Below, in pieces: positions 1-8,438 of a DNA stretch of 52,766 nucleotides. The position numbers and the translations under genes are program-made. Position 1 is the first letter of the stretch; each line of letters begins with the position of its first letter. Under the pieces are notes generated by a model, which was not told the DNA's origin, did not search any database, and saw only the letters and a program-made list of their open reading frames with translations. The stretch comes from DASVBE01 sp036375995. GTDB lineage: Bacteria; Actinomycetota; Actinomycetes; Streptosporangiales; Streptosporangiaceae. The stretch is taken from NCBI GenBank assembly GCA_036375995.1, contig DASVBE010000315.1, positions 1 to 52,766 of the forward strand. The letters are read 5' to 3'.

Positions 1-453
1 CCGGGAGAGATCGCCGTCCCACTTGGGGATCTCGTAGCCGAGGTAGAGCGCGTCGCGGAACACGGTCGGCACGATCTCGCCGACGGTCCGGTGATCCTGG
101 TGCGCATCGTCCGGTGACGGCGCGAGAACCAGGTCCGGCACGGCCCGCCGGGCCAGCGCCTCGATCAGGTCCTTGGCCTGGGCCCAGTTCGCGGGCAGCC
201 GGCCTTCCGGCAGGTCGTGCAGGCTGATGCTGAGCCCGGCGCCGGGCGCGAAGGCCGCCGCCGCGGCCCGGGCCTCGTCGGGCCGGGCCGGAGGGCCGGT
301 CAGCACCAGGTAGTGGAGGGACAGCCCGTACTGGGCCCCGGCCAGCGACAGCAGCAGCCCGCCCGCCCCGATCTCTATATCGTCCGGGTGCGCCCCGACG
401 GCCAGCACCGACAGCGGCCGGCCGGGTGGCGGGGTCAGCCCCAGCGGCAGCAC
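1..453 (-). CDS. PIG-L family deacetylase (C-terminus outside window)
   Basis: Zinc-dependent N-deacetylase of the PIG-L/LmbE superfamily, which removes acetyl groups from N-acetylglucosamine-type sugars. Seen: the signature AVGAHPDDIEIGAGG near residue 20 and the downstream metal/catalytic motif SPDDAHQDHR near residue 120. 151 codons lie in the window and the reading frame runs off position 1. Start taken as the GTG at 453-451, 8 nt after the stop of the upstream cytidylyltransferase, with GAGGGG just before it at short spacing. Tight spacing to the cytidylyltransferase suggests one minus-strand operon with it and the C-methyltransferase. The specific sugar substrate is not inferable; mycothiol biosynthesis (MshB) is less likely given the neighbours. 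Confidence 0.85.
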   Translation of the reverse strand, partial: MLPLGLTPPPGRPLSVLAVGAHPDDIEIGAGGLLLSLAGAQYGLSLHYLVLTGPPARPDEARAAAAAFAPGAGLSISLHDLPEGRLPANWAQAKDLIEALARRAVPDLVLAPSPDDAHQDHRTVGEIVPTVFRDALYLGYEIPKWDGDLSR

Positions 454-460
454 GAGCCCC

Positions 461-1321
461 TCACCGGCCGGGTCCGGCCGGGACGTTCGCGGGCCCGGCC
501 GCGGCCGTCCCGGCCGCCGTCGCCGCGGCGGCGCCTGACCGCTCAGGGTCCCAGATCATCCACGGGCAGTTCCCGCGGTGGTACATCTCGTCCAGCTGGA
601 CCCGTTCCTTCACGGTGTCGGCCGGGGACCAGTAGCCCTTGTAGGTGTAGGCGAGCACCCGGCGCTGCGGCACCAGGCGGCGCATGATCGCGTCCTCGAC
701 TAGGTCCTCGCCCTCGTTCAGCGCGTCGAAGATGCCGGGGCGCAGGATGAAGTAGCCGCCGTTCTCCCACTGCCGCAGGTCCCGCATGGGCGTGACCTGC
801 GTGATCAGGCCGTCGTCGCCGATGTCCACGACATGGTGCGAGGACTGCGGCGGCACCGCGAGCAGGGCGGCCTCGGCGCTGCTGGCCTGGAACCGCTCAA
901 TCATGTCCGGCAGCGGCGCGTTGGTCAGCACGTCGGCGTAGTTGGCCAGGAACATCGGCTCGTCCTCGACGAACCGGCGGACCCGGCGGAGCCGCTCGCC
1001 GATCGGCGAGTTCAGCCCGGTGTCTACGAACGTGACCCGCCAGTCCGAGATGTCCTTGCTGAATAGCTGGACGTCACGGGCGCCGTTTTGCAGTACGAAG
1101 TCGTTCGACCTGGTCTCGTCGTAGCTCAGGAAGAAGTCCTTGACCGCCGAGGCGCCGTAGCCCAGGCACAGGATGAAGTCGTCGTGGCCGTAGTGCGCGT
1201 AGTACCGCATGACGTGCCACAGCAGCGGCCGCTCGCCGACCATGGCCATCGGCTTGGGGCCGCTGGAGACCCCGTCGCGCATCCGCATCCCGAGGCCACC
1301 GCAGAACAGGACAACCTTCAT
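461..1321 (-). CDS. Sugar-1-phosphate cytidylyltransferase (RfbF-like nucleotidyltransferase)
   Basis: Probable CTP:glucose-1-phosphate cytidylyltransferase, making CDP-sugar precursors for deoxy or branched surface sugars. Seen: an N-terminal nucleotide-binding loop KVVLFCGGLGMRMR, then SSGPKPMAMVGERPLLWHVM and FILCLGYGASAVKDFF, all characteristic of the RfbF group. The last ~20 residues are Ala/Pro-rich and unlike the family. Start chosen at ATG 1321, which has GAGGGGG at 7-8 nt spacing; an in-frame GTG at 1327 is less well placed. It lies between the C-methyltransferase upstream and the PIG-L deacetylase downstream, so the three genes probably act on one activated sugar. Nucleotide specificity (CTP versus dTTP) is inferred from similarity only. 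Confidence 0.85.
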   Translation of the reverse strand: MKVVLFCGGLGMRMRDGVSSGPKPMAMVGERPLLWHVMRYYAHYGHDDFILCLGYGASAVKDFFLSYDETRSNDFVLQNGARDVQLFSKDISDWRVTFVDTGLNSPIGERLRRVRRFVEDEPMFLANYADVLTNAPLPDMIERFQASSAEAALLAVPPQSSHHVVDIGDDGLITQVTPMRDLRQWENGGYFILRPGIFDALNEGEDLVEDAIMRRLVPQRRVLAYTYKGYWSPADTVKERVQLDEMYHRGNCPWMIWDPERSGAAAATAAGTAAAGPANVPAGPGR

Positions 1322-1337
1322 GGCCACACCCCCTCGG

Positions 1338-2564
1338 TCACGCTACGTCAAGCTCGGGGATCGGGAAAACCAGCCGGCCGCCCCAGGACCGGATGTAGCC
1401 AAGCTGCTGCGTGATCTCCTCCCTGAGGTTCCAGGGCAGGACGAGGACGTAGTCGGGTTTGGTCTCCGCCAGCCGCTCGGGCGGGTGGATGGGGATATGG
1501 GTGCCGGGCAGGAACTTGCCCTGCTTCACCGGGCTCCGGTCAACGGTGTAGGACAGCAGGTCAGACCGGATACCGCAGTGGTTCAGCAGGGTGTTGCCCT
1601 TGCCCGGGGCGCCGTAGCCGGCCACCGTCTTGCCCTCCGCCGCGGCGGTCAGCAGGAAGCCGAGCAGGTCGCTCTTGATCTTGAGCACCGCGGCGGCGAA
1701 GCCGTCGTGGCCCGCCACCGTGTGCAGGCCCGCGGCTTCCTCGGCGTCCAGTACCGCCTTGACCTGGGCAGTCGGCTCGCCGGCCGCGCTGTCCGGCCGG
1801 GCGTGCACCCGAAGCGAGCCGCCGTGCGTGCTGAGCTCCTCGACGTCGGTCACGGTCAGCCCGGCCGTGGCCAGCGCGCGGGACGAGGTGAGCAGCGACA
1901 GGTACTGGTAGTGCTCGTGGTAGATCGTGTCGTACTGGCGCCGCTCCATCAGCCGCAGCAGGTGCGGGAATTCCAGCGTGACCAGGCCGGTGTCCTTGAC
2001 CAGCGCGCGCAGCCCGGCGGCGAACCCGCGGATGTCGGGCACGTGCGCGAACACGTTGTTCGCGGCGACCAGGTCGGCCTGCCCGCGGCGGGCGGCGATG
2101 GCCTGGCCGGTCTCCGGGCCGAGAAACTCGACCTCGACCGGAATGCCGCGGGCCCGGGCGGCCTCGGCCACGTTCGCGGCCGGCTCCACGCCGAGCACGC
2201 CGATTCCGGCGGCCAGGAAATGCTGGAGCAGGTAGCCGTCGTTGCTCGCGACCTCGGTCACCAGGCTGGCCTGGGTCAGCCCGAGCCGCTCGGTCATGGT
2301 GTCGGCATACCGTTTGGCGTGCGCCACCCAGGAGTCGGAGTACGAGGAAAAGTAGGCGTAGTCGGAGAAGATATCCTCGCCTGGCACGTAGGCGGGAAGC
2401 TGCACGAGCAGGCAGGACTCGCACAGCAGCACGTGCAGCGGATAGAAGGTTTCCGGATCGTCCAGCTGCGCGGCGGTGAGGTAGCTCTCGCACAGCGGGG
2501 ACATGCCCAGGTCAACGAAGGTGCGGCTGAGGCGGCTGCCGCAGAGACGGCATGAATGCGCCAA
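1338..2564 (-). CDS. Class I SAM-dependent C-methyltransferase (sugar C-methyltransferase type)
   Basis: Three-domain protein of the NDP-sugar C-methyltransferase family: N-terminal zinc-binding region (CRLCG near the start, then CESC), central Rossmann methyltransferase with motif EVASNDGYLLQHF, and a C-terminal domain with GYGAPGKGNTLLNHCGI and DRSPVKQGKFLPGTHIPI. The catalytic-loop motif YHEHYQY is intact, as expected for methylation next to a 4-keto group. Start: TTG 2564 with GAGGGGG about 8 nt upstream; GTG 2588 is an in-frame alternative. About 408 residues, normal for the family. It is divergent from a degenerate paralogue at 2736. Likely adds a branch methyl to the CDP-sugar made by the next gene; the exact product is unknown. 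Confidence 0.85.
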   Translation of the reverse strand: MAHSCRLCGSRLSRTFVDLGMSPLCESYLTAAQLDDPETFYPLHVLLCESCLLVQLPAYVPGEDIFSDYAYFSSYSDSWVAHAKRYADTMTERLGLTQASLVTEVASNDGYLLQHFLAAGIGVLGVEPAANVAEAARARGIPVEVEFLGPETGQAIAARRGQADLVAANNVFAHVPDIRGFAAGLRALVKDTGLVTLEFPHLLRLMERRQYDTIYHEHYQYLSLLTSSRALATAGLTVTDVEELSTHGGSLRVHARPDSAAGEPTAQVKAVLDAEEAAGLHTVAGHDGFAAAVLKIKSDLLGFLLTAAAEGKTVAGYGAPGKGNTLLNHCGIRSDLLSYTVDRSPVKQGKFLPGTHIPIHPPERLAETKPDYVLVLPWNLREEITQQLGYIRSWGGRLVFPIPELDVA

Positions 2565-2600
2565 CGGATGAACCCCCTCGGCGGTCACGGTGTGGGCGCG

Positions 2601-2633
2601 CGGTCCGGCCCGGATGGGCGCGGTCCGGCCCGG
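2601..2633. repeat. Short direct repeat in the divergent methyltransferase intergenic region
   Basis: CGGTCCGGCCCGG occurs twice with a 20-bp period (2601-2613 and 2621-2633) in the roughly 170-bp gap between the two divergent methyltransferase genes. It may be part of a shared promoter/operator or just GC-rich microduplication. Confidence 0.4.
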
Positions 2634-2735
2634 CGGCCCGGCTGAGAATAGGAGCGCCGGCGCCCGGCCGGTGATACAGGTGGTAGAACAGCCCACGGGG
2701 CCGACAGCAATCCGGGGATGAGGGGAAGGGCCAAC

Positions 2736-3875
2736 GTGACCGAGCCGGTGTGCCGCGCCTGCCGCGGCCGGTCGGGTGACCTGGTGCTCGACCTGGGCGA
2801 ACAGCCGGCCTGCGACTATTTCCCGGCCGCGGCCGAGCCCGGCCCCGACCCGGCGTACCCCCTGGAAATGTGGCTGTGCGCGGGCTGCGGCCTGGCTCAG
2901 CTGGTGGCCGACCCGACAGTGCCGGAGGAGCCGCGCGCCGCCGAGCCCGCCGCGCTGACCGAGCAGGCAGCGGACGCGACAGCGCGGGTGGCCGCCGCGG
3001 GGCTGCTGCCCGCCGGAGGACGGGTGGCCGAGTACGGCAGTCCGCACGGCGGATCCTGGCTGGGGCTCCTGGCCGGGCGCGGGCTCACCCCCGTGGCCGG
3101 GGACGAGCAGGCCGAGGTGGTCCTGGACTGCTTCGGCCTGATGCACGCCGCGGACCAGGCCGGCGCGCTGACCGGGCGGGTGGCCAGAGTCGCGGCCGGC
3201 GGGGTGCTGCTGCTCCAGTACCACTCGCTGGAGGCGATCGTGCGGTGCGGGCAGTGGAACGCGCTGCGGCACGGGCACTACGCCTACTACTCCACGACCG
3301 CGCTGGCGAACATGCTGGCCGCGGCAGGCTGTACCGCGCAGGCGGCCTGGACCTTCCCGCTGTACGGCGGCACCGTGCTGCTGGCCGCCCGGCGCGACGC
3401 GGACGCGGCCACCGGGCCAGGCGGAGGCGCTGGCCCGGGCGAGACGGTGCGGGCGCTGCTCGATCAGGACGCCAGGGCGGGGGTACGGGACCCGGCCGTG
3501 CTGGCCGGGCTGGGCCGCAGTGCCGCCGCCCGGGCAGCGGGGCTGCGCGACTGGCTGGCCGCCGAGCATTCAGCCGGGCGCCGGGTACTCGGCTACGGCG
3601 CCGCGTCCCGTGCCGTCGCGCTCCTCTGCCGGGCCGGGGCGGACCGGCGGCTGCTGCCCGCGGTGGCCGACGCATCGCCGGGCAAGCAGGGCCGCCGGAT
3701 GCCCGGTACAGATATCCCGGTCATCAGCCCGGACCGGCTCGCCGCGGATCCGCCGGACTCCGTGCTGCTGTTCATCGATGACCTGCTGCCCGAGGTCCGG
3801 GCCGCCTACCCGCAGGTCGAGACGGCGGGCGGGCGCTGGGTCACGGCCGACGGGCTGGCTGTATCCAGCCGGTGA
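2736..3875 (+). CDS. Degenerate C-methyltransferase-like protein
   Basis: Paralogue of the gene at 1338-2564 by overall plan: N-terminal CRAC...CAGC zinc-binding motif, a shortened central domain and a C-terminal domain with GYGAASRAVALL and DASPGKQGRRMPGTDIPV. The central domain departs from the family. The SAM-binding loop reads EYGSPHGGSW instead of E-x-GSNDG, about 40-50 residues around the acidic ribose-binding position are missing, and the catalytic YHEHYQY loop reads RHGHYAY, losing Tyr and Glu. Start chosen at GTG 2736, preceded by AGGGGAAGGG; ATG 2718 is in frame but lacks a good site. About 379 residues. It may be a catalytically altered or inactive partner. The frame is intact, so it is not obviously a pseudogene. 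Confidence 0.75.
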   Translation: MTEPVCRACRGRSGDLVLDLGEQPACDYFPAAAEPGPDPAYPLEMWLCAGCGLAQLVADPTVPEEPRAAEPAALTEQAADATARVAAAGLLPAGGRVAEYGSPHGGSWLGLLAGRGLTPVAGDEQAEVVLDCFGLMHAADQAGALTGRVARVAAGGVLLLQYHSLEAIVRCGQWNALRHGHYAYYSTTALANMLAAAGCTAQAAWTFPLYGGTVLLAARRDADAATGPGGGAGPGETVRALLDQDARAGVRDPAVLAGLGRSAAARAAGLRDWLAAEHSAGRRVLGYGAASRAVALLCRAGADRRLLPAVADASPGKQGRRMPGTDIPVISPDRLAADPPDSVLLFIDDLLPEVRAAYPQVETAGGRWVTADGLAVSSR

Positions 3876-3885
3876 CCCGGGCCGG

Positions 3886-4587
3886 TCAGGAGGCCTCGAG
3901 CAGCACCCGCAACCGCTCCAGGCACCGGCCGCGGGTCGGGCCTATGCTGCCGACCGGCAGGCCCAGCTGGTCGGAGATCTCGGCGTAGGACGCGGGCGGG
4001 TCGTTCATCAGCAGCTGGAGCAGCCGCTGCCAGCGCCACGGCAGATGCGACAGCGCCTCCCTGACCGCCGCGGCGCGCTCGTCGGCCAGCAGCCGCTCGT
4101 CGATCTCCGGGCTGTGCGACTCGCCCTCGGCCAGCTCGTCGTCGTCGTGCATGAGCACGATCCGCTTCCTGGCGGCCAGCTGCCGCAGGCACTCGTGCCG
4201 GGCCGTGGCGGCCAGCCAGGAGCCCACCCGGGCCGGGTGGTCGAGCCGGTTGATGTGCTCGAGCAGGCGCAGCCACGTGGTCTGGAACACGTCCGCGGCA
4301 TCGCTCTCGACCAGCTTGAAATCCCTGGTCATCGACCAGATCAGGCGGGCGTACTGGTCGAACAGGCGCTCCCAGGCCAGCTGGTCCCCGTCCGCCGCGC
4401 GCCCGACGACCTCGGCTACGTCCCAGGCGGGCGTGCTGCGGTCGGTCTTGGCTCGCACTGCGGCCCGCCCGGGGGCCTCGGTCCCCCGCTTTCGCCGCCC
4501 GGGCCGGACGGCAGCCGCGGCCGCTGATCTCGCTTCCAGGCCATCCCCCCGACGGCGCAGGTCCGCGCCATGACTGATCCCTCCCAC
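3886..4587 (-). CDS. ECF-type RNA polymerase sigma factor
   Basis: Sigma-70 family, extracytoplasmic-function type, directing RNA polymerase to an unknown regulon. Seen: region 2 (FDQYARLIWSMTRDFKLV, then ADVFQTTWLRLLEHI) and region 4 with SYAEISDQLGLPVGSIGPTRGRCLERLR. A ~50-residue basic, Gly/Arg-rich N-terminal extension precedes region 2. Start set at GTG 4587; internal GTG codons near 4458 are alternatives that would drop most of that extension. No cognate anti-sigma gene is adjacent: the neighbours are the degenerate methyltransferase (convergent) and an S53 protease further upstream. A palindrome sits 35-52 nt upstream of the start (4622-4639). The regulon and signal are not inferable. 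Confidence 0.85.
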   Translation of the reverse strand: MGGISHGADLRRRGDGLEARSAAAAAVRPGRRKRGTEAPGRAAVRAKTDRSTPAWDVAEVVGRAADGDQLAWERLFDQYARLIWSMTRDFKLVESDAADVFQTTWLRLLEHINRLDHPARVGSWLAATARHECLRQLAARKRIVLMHDDDELAEGESHSPEIDERLLADERAAAVREALSHLPWRWQRLLQLLMNDPPASYAEISDQLGLPVGSIGPTRGRCLERLRVLLEAS

Positions 4588-4621
4588 TGATCTCCCCCAT
4601 CCCCGGACTGACGGTCACGCT

Positions 4622-4639
4622 GTGTTCTTCCCGGAACAC
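4622..4639. promoter_or_regulatory. Palindrome upstream of the ECF sigma gene
   Basis: GTGTTC-TTCCCG-GAACAC: perfect 6-bp arms with a 6-bp centre, 35-52 nt upstream of the sigma factor start. Plausible operator or promoter-overlapping dyad. It is not a LexA box (that would be GAAC-N4-GTTC). Confidence 0.35.
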
Positions 4640-5305
4640 TGCCGCAGCAACACATACAGTACCGACTCATGCATGCACTACCAACAGGACGCATAGCCCG
4701 GCATCCTGGTTGACGCGAAGCGGATTTTGCGGCCACATATGCGCCGGGCCGGAAATTACCCCATCCCGGCTATAGGCCGTATGTGTTTTTGTCAGCCTGA
4801 GTTCGCGTAACCACTTCGTAAACTTTGGCTCGGCGGAGCGCCAGGGCCCGGCCCGGCCGGGGGAGGCCGCGCAGCCGCGCCGGGCCGGGCAGCGCAGCCC
4901 CGGCCGCCGGGCCAGCGGCCGTGCTCACCGGGCCCCAGGCGCCCCGAGGGCCCCGGCTGCCGCAGATCAGGAAGCCGAACCTGGTTCAGCGTCGTGGCCG
5001 CAGCCGGTCCTGACACTGCTGGATACAGCCGGTTACGGCCCATTGGCGTGATCCCGTCGGCAGCAGCGGAGCAGCCCGGCGAAGATCACGCGGGCCGGGC
5101 CGCGCGGCGGCCGCGTACTTTGCCGGCTATTGCGGGCAAATCTGACCAGGCGTCAGATAAGGAAAGAACCTGCTAACAGAACGGTAATACCGGGGTGCCG
5201 GATAATGGCGTGCCGCAGCCCCGCTGTCCGCCCGTTCATCATTTTGCGGGCCCGTTGCCGGCCCACCCCGGGCGGCGGGCCCGCCGGGACATCGCCGCGG
5301 ACGGC
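4640..5305. other. Gene-poor interval between ECF sigma gene and S53 protease
   Basis: About 660 bp with no reading frame showing family signatures. Open frames here are short and compositionally like GC-rich shadows. The A/T-richer part (4640-4830) probably holds the sigma factor promoter. The rest is GC-rich up to the terminator-like hairpin of the protease gene. I see no RNA gene. Confidence 0.5.
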
Positions 5306-5338
5306 GGCCCGGCCGGCCAGGACACCGCCGGCCGGGCC
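5306..5338 (-). terminator. Terminator-like hairpin after the S53 protease gene
   Basis: GGCCCGGCCGGC (5306-5317) and GCCGGCCGGGCC (5327-5338) are perfect 12-bp complementary arms with a 9-nt loop, starting 7 nt beyond the protease stop on the minus strand. There is no clear T-run, so termination could be hairpin-only or Rho-assisted. Confidence 0.6.
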
Positions 5339-5344
5339 CGGTTA

Positions 5345-7333
5345 CTACGCGTGCCGGAAGGCGCGGGCCAGCGCGGCGAAGTCCGGCGTGCCCAGGCCAG
5401 TCGCCGGGTTCCACAGGCGGCCCGGGGAGCCGGTGTAGAACAGGTTGGTGTTCCCCGGGCTGGCCTGCGACAGCGGGTGCAGCGGGGAGCCAGGCCCGGC
5501 CGCGAACCGGTAGATCAGCGGGTTCCAGAAGCCGACCCGGTGGCCGACGGCCTCGTTGATGACCGCCGCGGCCCCGTTGAGCTGCGGCGCCACGAAGCTG
5601 GTGCCGCCCCAGCCGGTCTCCAGCGGGCTGCCCTGGAAGCCGGTGAAGTACTCCTCGAAGCCGGTGAACGGGTCGGCGTTGGTGGACAGGTCGGGCACGC
5701 CCCGGCCGAGCCGCGAGGTGCCGGACACCGCCGCGGGGTGCGAGTGGAAGATCCACTTCGACGGCCGCAGCGCCGGGCCGAACAGCTTGGGCGCGGTCGG
5801 CTCCAGCCACTCCTCACCGCGGAACCTGGTGATCCCCGGGATGGCCTTCTGGTAGCCGGGCATCGGCTCGTCCTGGCTGTACCCGCCGCCCGCGCCGCCG
5901 GCGTTGGCGAGCGCGAACGACGCCTCCGACTTGCCGCCGAGGGTCTTGAAGTGCGGCCACAGCCAGTCCCAGCCCCAGGCCCGCTCGCGCGGGATCCGGG
6001 CCGAGTCCGTCGTGGACAGCGGGATCCGGCCGGGCAGCGTGGTGCCGCCCGCCGAGGTGGTCCAGGCGCTGTCGCCCGGGTTGTCCACGTTCAGGTCGGT
6101 GCTGCCCAGCTCGTCGGCGTCGTCGAAGGCGCCCGCGTCACCCTGGGCCACGAAGTTGCTCTGGCCCTGCGCATCGAGCTCCAGGAAGGACAGGTCGGTC
6201 GCGGCCTGGAAGGCGGGGGTCTCCTGGTGGGAGCCGATCGCGGTGTCGATGACGTCCTCGGACTCGCCCCAGCTGTCCGACACGGTGTCGGCCACGTTCT
6301 CGCTGGCCGCCTGGAAGAACGCGTCGGCGAAGCCCGCGTCGGAGTTCGGCGCCTGGTAGACCACGACCTTCGCGCCGGGCGCCAGCGCCCCGGACTGCTC
6401 CACGTCCAGCGTGGTCTCGCCGGACCCGTTCGCGTCGCTCACCGGCCCGGACCCGCCGTCCACGTTGACCAGCCGGATCCGGCCCGGCGCGGCGGCGAGG
6501 TGCAGTGTGTGGTGCCAGAAGAACTCCGCGTCCGACGGGCGCAGGCTGGCCAGGGTGATGATGCCGATGGTCTGGCCGCGGCCGGTGAAGCCCTGGCGGT
6601 ACAGCGGCGCCAGGTTGTAGCGGCGGGCCACGGCGGCCGGGGTGAGGTCACCGTTCTGGGTGCCCGCCGGGTGCGCCCCGGTCGCCAGGGCCGGCCTGTG
6701 GACCGCGTTGCTGGTGCCGGGCGGGTAGGTGGTCAGGCCGAGCACGGCCAGCACGAAGCGGGCCAGGCTGACCGGCAGCAGCGGGGCGCTCCGCGGCGAG
6801 TGCACGGTCATGGCCGGCCGCCCGGGCGCGCCGTGGTGGCCCGTGGTGGCCGGCAGCCGGAAGCTGTCCTGCTGGATGGTCAGCGCGTCGTTGAACTGGC
6901 CCACGGTGCCAGTGGCCCGCACGTCGAGCCCGTCCCGGTAGGCGTCGGTGTGGATGCCGAACTGGGACAGGTAACGGCGCAGCGCCGCGACGTTCGCGGG
7001 CGGCTGCCCGTATGACGCCGCGAACTGTGACACCGTCAGCGGCCCGCCGGGCATGCTGGCGGCCACCTGCCCCTCGAGCCCGGCCAGGTTACGGGGCCGC
7101 AGGATGAACGAGACCCGCTCCGGCTTGTCGTCAGGGGTCTGGCCGGCCGGGTGCGCGCCGCGCAGTACGGCCCGGGTCAGGCCCTGGGCGACCGGCACCT
7201 TGCCGGCTGGCCCAGCCGGCGCCGTGGCGCTCGCCGGGCCGGCTGCGGCCAGGCTCAGCAGCGCCAGCGATCCGGCCGCGCCGGCCGCCAGGACCGCGCC
7301 GCGGCGCGAACCCAGGAGTGGGATGGGCTTCAC
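5345..7333 (-). CDS. Secreted S53 (sedolisin/kumamolisin) serine-carboxyl peptidase
   Basis: Secreted acid protease. Seen: signal sequence with Arg-Arg then a hydrophobic stretch (residues 1-37); an activation propeptide (about 45-200) containing the Pro-kumamolisin motif around LRRYLSQFGI; then the catalytic domain. The catalytic residues are all present: Glu306 and Asp310 in GETTLD, oxyanion Asp399 in FVAQGDAG, nucleophile Ser579 in GWGGTSFVAP. The C-terminal NPATGLGTPDF is the usual calcium-site region. 662 residues, typical for the family. The start has GGAGGAAG about 6 nt upstream. It is monocistronic, with a hairpin after the stop. Role: extracellular protein degradation. A second, shorter S53-like protease lies at 10002. 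Confidence 0.92.
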   Translation of the reverse strand: MKPIPLLGSRRGAVLAAGAAGSLALLSLAAAGPASATAPAGPAGKVPVAQGLTRAVLRGAHPAGQTPDDKPERVSFILRPRNLAGLEGQVAASMPGGPLTVSQFAASYGQPPANVAALRRYLSQFGIHTDAYRDGLDVRATGTVGQFNDALTIQQDSFRLPATTGHHGAPGRPAMTVHSPRSAPLLPVSLARFVLAVLGLTTYPPGTSNAVHRPALATGAHPAGTQNGDLTPAAVARRYNLAPLYRQGFTGRGQTIGIITLASLRPSDAEFFWHHTLHLAAAPGRIRLVNVDGGSGPVSDANGSGETTLDVEQSGALAPGAKVVVYQAPNSDAGFADAFFQAASENVADTVSDSWGESEDVIDTAIGSHQETPAFQAATDLSFLELDAQGQSNFVAQGDAGAFDDADELGSTDLNVDNPGDSAWTTSAGGTTLPGRIPLSTTDSARIPRERAWGWDWLWPHFKTLGGKSEASFALANAGGAGGGYSQDEPMPGYQKAIPGITRFRGEEWLEPTAPKLFGPALRPSKWIFHSHPAAVSGTSRLGRGVPDLSTNADPFTGFEEYFTGFQGSPLETGWGGTSFVAPQLNGAAAVINEAVGHRVGFWNPLIYRFAAGPGSPLHPLSQASPGNTNLFYTGSPGRLWNPATGLGTPDFAALARAFRHA

Positions 7334-7476
7334 AGAAACTTCCTCCTGAACTGCCGGTGACGGGACGCGGCCCGGCCGCGGGCACCAGTGATCACTTTCG
7401 CGGGCCCCACTGCACGCTAAGCGCGCCTATAGGCCGCGCCTAGCCGTCTTGCGCGGCAAATGGATAACTTTCGGCC

Positions 7477-7530
7477 CGCCCGTACCAGCGCGCCCGGCCC
7501 CGCCCGTACCAGCGCGCCCGGCCCCGCCCG
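7477..7530. repeat. 24-bp tandem duplication
   Basis: A 24-bp unit beginning CGCCCGTACCAGCGCG is perfectly repeated at 7477-7500 and 7501-7524, followed by a partial third copy. It lies just beyond the stop of the SDR gene (minus strand), upstream of the S53 protease. Confidence 0.7.
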
Positions 7531-7536
7531 GCCCCC

Positions 7537-8295
7537 TCAGCCGAACCGGCGGGCCAGCCGGCCGAAGGTGCCCGGCGCCGCTCCGTGCAGCCAGGCCGGG
7601 AACCGCAGCCACCCCGGCACGTACACCACCCGGCGGTCCGCGGTGACCGCGGCGGTGATCGCCGTGGCGACCCGCTCGGCGGGCAGCGGCCGCGGGCGCT
7701 GCCGGTCGTAGGGCCGCCCCCGGCGCTCGAAGAACGGGGTGTCGATGACGCCGGGCACGATCACCGAGATGCCCACCCCGGTGCCGGCCAGTTCGTGCGC
7801 CAGGCTTTCCGCGAAGCAGGCCAGGCCGGCCTTGGCGGCGGAGTACACGGCCTCGCCGCGGACCGCGGTGGCGCCCGCGATCGACGACACGAAGACCACG
7901 TGACCGCGGCCGCGGGCGGCCATCGCGGGCACCAGCAGCCGGGCCAGCTGCACCGGCGCGGTCAGGTTCAGCTCGATCAGCTCCCGGTCGCGCCCGTCCG
8001 GCATCTCGCCGATCAGCCCGGCCCAGCCTCGCCCGGCGTTGCTGATCAGCAGGTCAAGGCCGCCCGGCCCGGCTGCCTCCAGGGCGGCGGCGGCCAGCGC
8101 GGCGGGCCCGTCCGCGGTGGCCAGGTCCGCTACCAGCGCGGCACCGCCGGTCTGGCCGGCGACCTCGGCCAGCCGGCCCGCGTCCCGGCCCGCGACCAGC
8201 GGCCGGGACCCGGCCGTGGCCAGGGCCCGCGCGGTGGCCGCGCCGATGCCGGATGATCCGCCGGTGACGAGCGCCACCGTCCCTTCGAGCCGCAT
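7537..8295 (-). CDS. SDR family NAD(P)-dependent oxidoreductase
   Basis: Classical short-chain dehydrogenase/reductase, 252 residues. Seen: cofactor loop TGGSSGIG near residue 12, NAG motif in LLISNAGRG, catalytic Ser in VFVSSIAGA, and the active-site YSAAK. Start set at ATG 8295, which gives MRLEGTVALVTGG and the usual family N-terminus; the longer upstream frame is an Ala/Gly/Arg-rich shadow. The substrate is unknown. The C-terminal ~35 residues (RVVYVPGWLRFPAWLH...) resemble SDRs acting on lipid or ketone substrates, but this does not fix specificity. The neighbouring CBS gene lies upstream in the same direction, separated by a repeat-bearing gap. Confidence 0.9.
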   Translation of the reverse strand: MRLEGTVALVTGGSSGIGAATARALATAGSRPLVAGRDAGRLAEVAGQTGGAALVADLATADGPAALAAAALEAAGPGGLDLLISNAGRGWAGLIGEMPDGRDRELIELNLTAPVQLARLLVPAMAARGRGHVVFVSSIAGATAVRGEAVYSAAKAGLACFAESLAHELAGTGVGISVIVPGVIDTPFFERRGRPYDRQRPRPLPAERVATAITAAVTADRRVVYVPGWLRFPAWLHGAAPGTFGRLARRFG

Positions 8296-8349
8296 GGCGT
8301 CACACTCTGCCCGCCCGGCCCCGGCCCCGCAAACCGGGCCACGGCCACA

Positions 8350-8428
8350 CCGGCCACGCCCGCGCCGGCCGCCGGCCGAGCCGGCCACGCCCGCGCCGGC
8401 CGCCGGCCGAGCCGGCCGCGCCCGCGCC
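8350..8428. repeat. 31-bp tandem repeat (about 2.5 copies)
   Basis: Two identical 31-bp units (8350-8380 and 8381-8411), beginning CCGGCCACGCCCGCGCCGG, are followed by a partial third copy to 8428. It occupies the gap between the CBS gene and the SDR gene and is highly self-complementary (CCGGCC/GGCCGG), so it could form hairpins in a read-through transcript. Confidence 0.75.
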
Positions 8429-8438
8429 CCCCTGCGGG

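Noticed and set aside
2565..3569. Long minus-strand extension of the C-methyltransferase frame (to 743 codons)
   Set aside because: The extra part is Gly/Arg/Pro-rich shadow antisense to the divergent paralogue; homology starts at the CRLCG zinc motif after TTG 2564.
4825..5176. Short plus-strand frames in the ECF sigma-protease gap
   Set aside because: Low-complexity Arg/Pro/Gly composition typical of antisense GC-rich shadows, with no motif.
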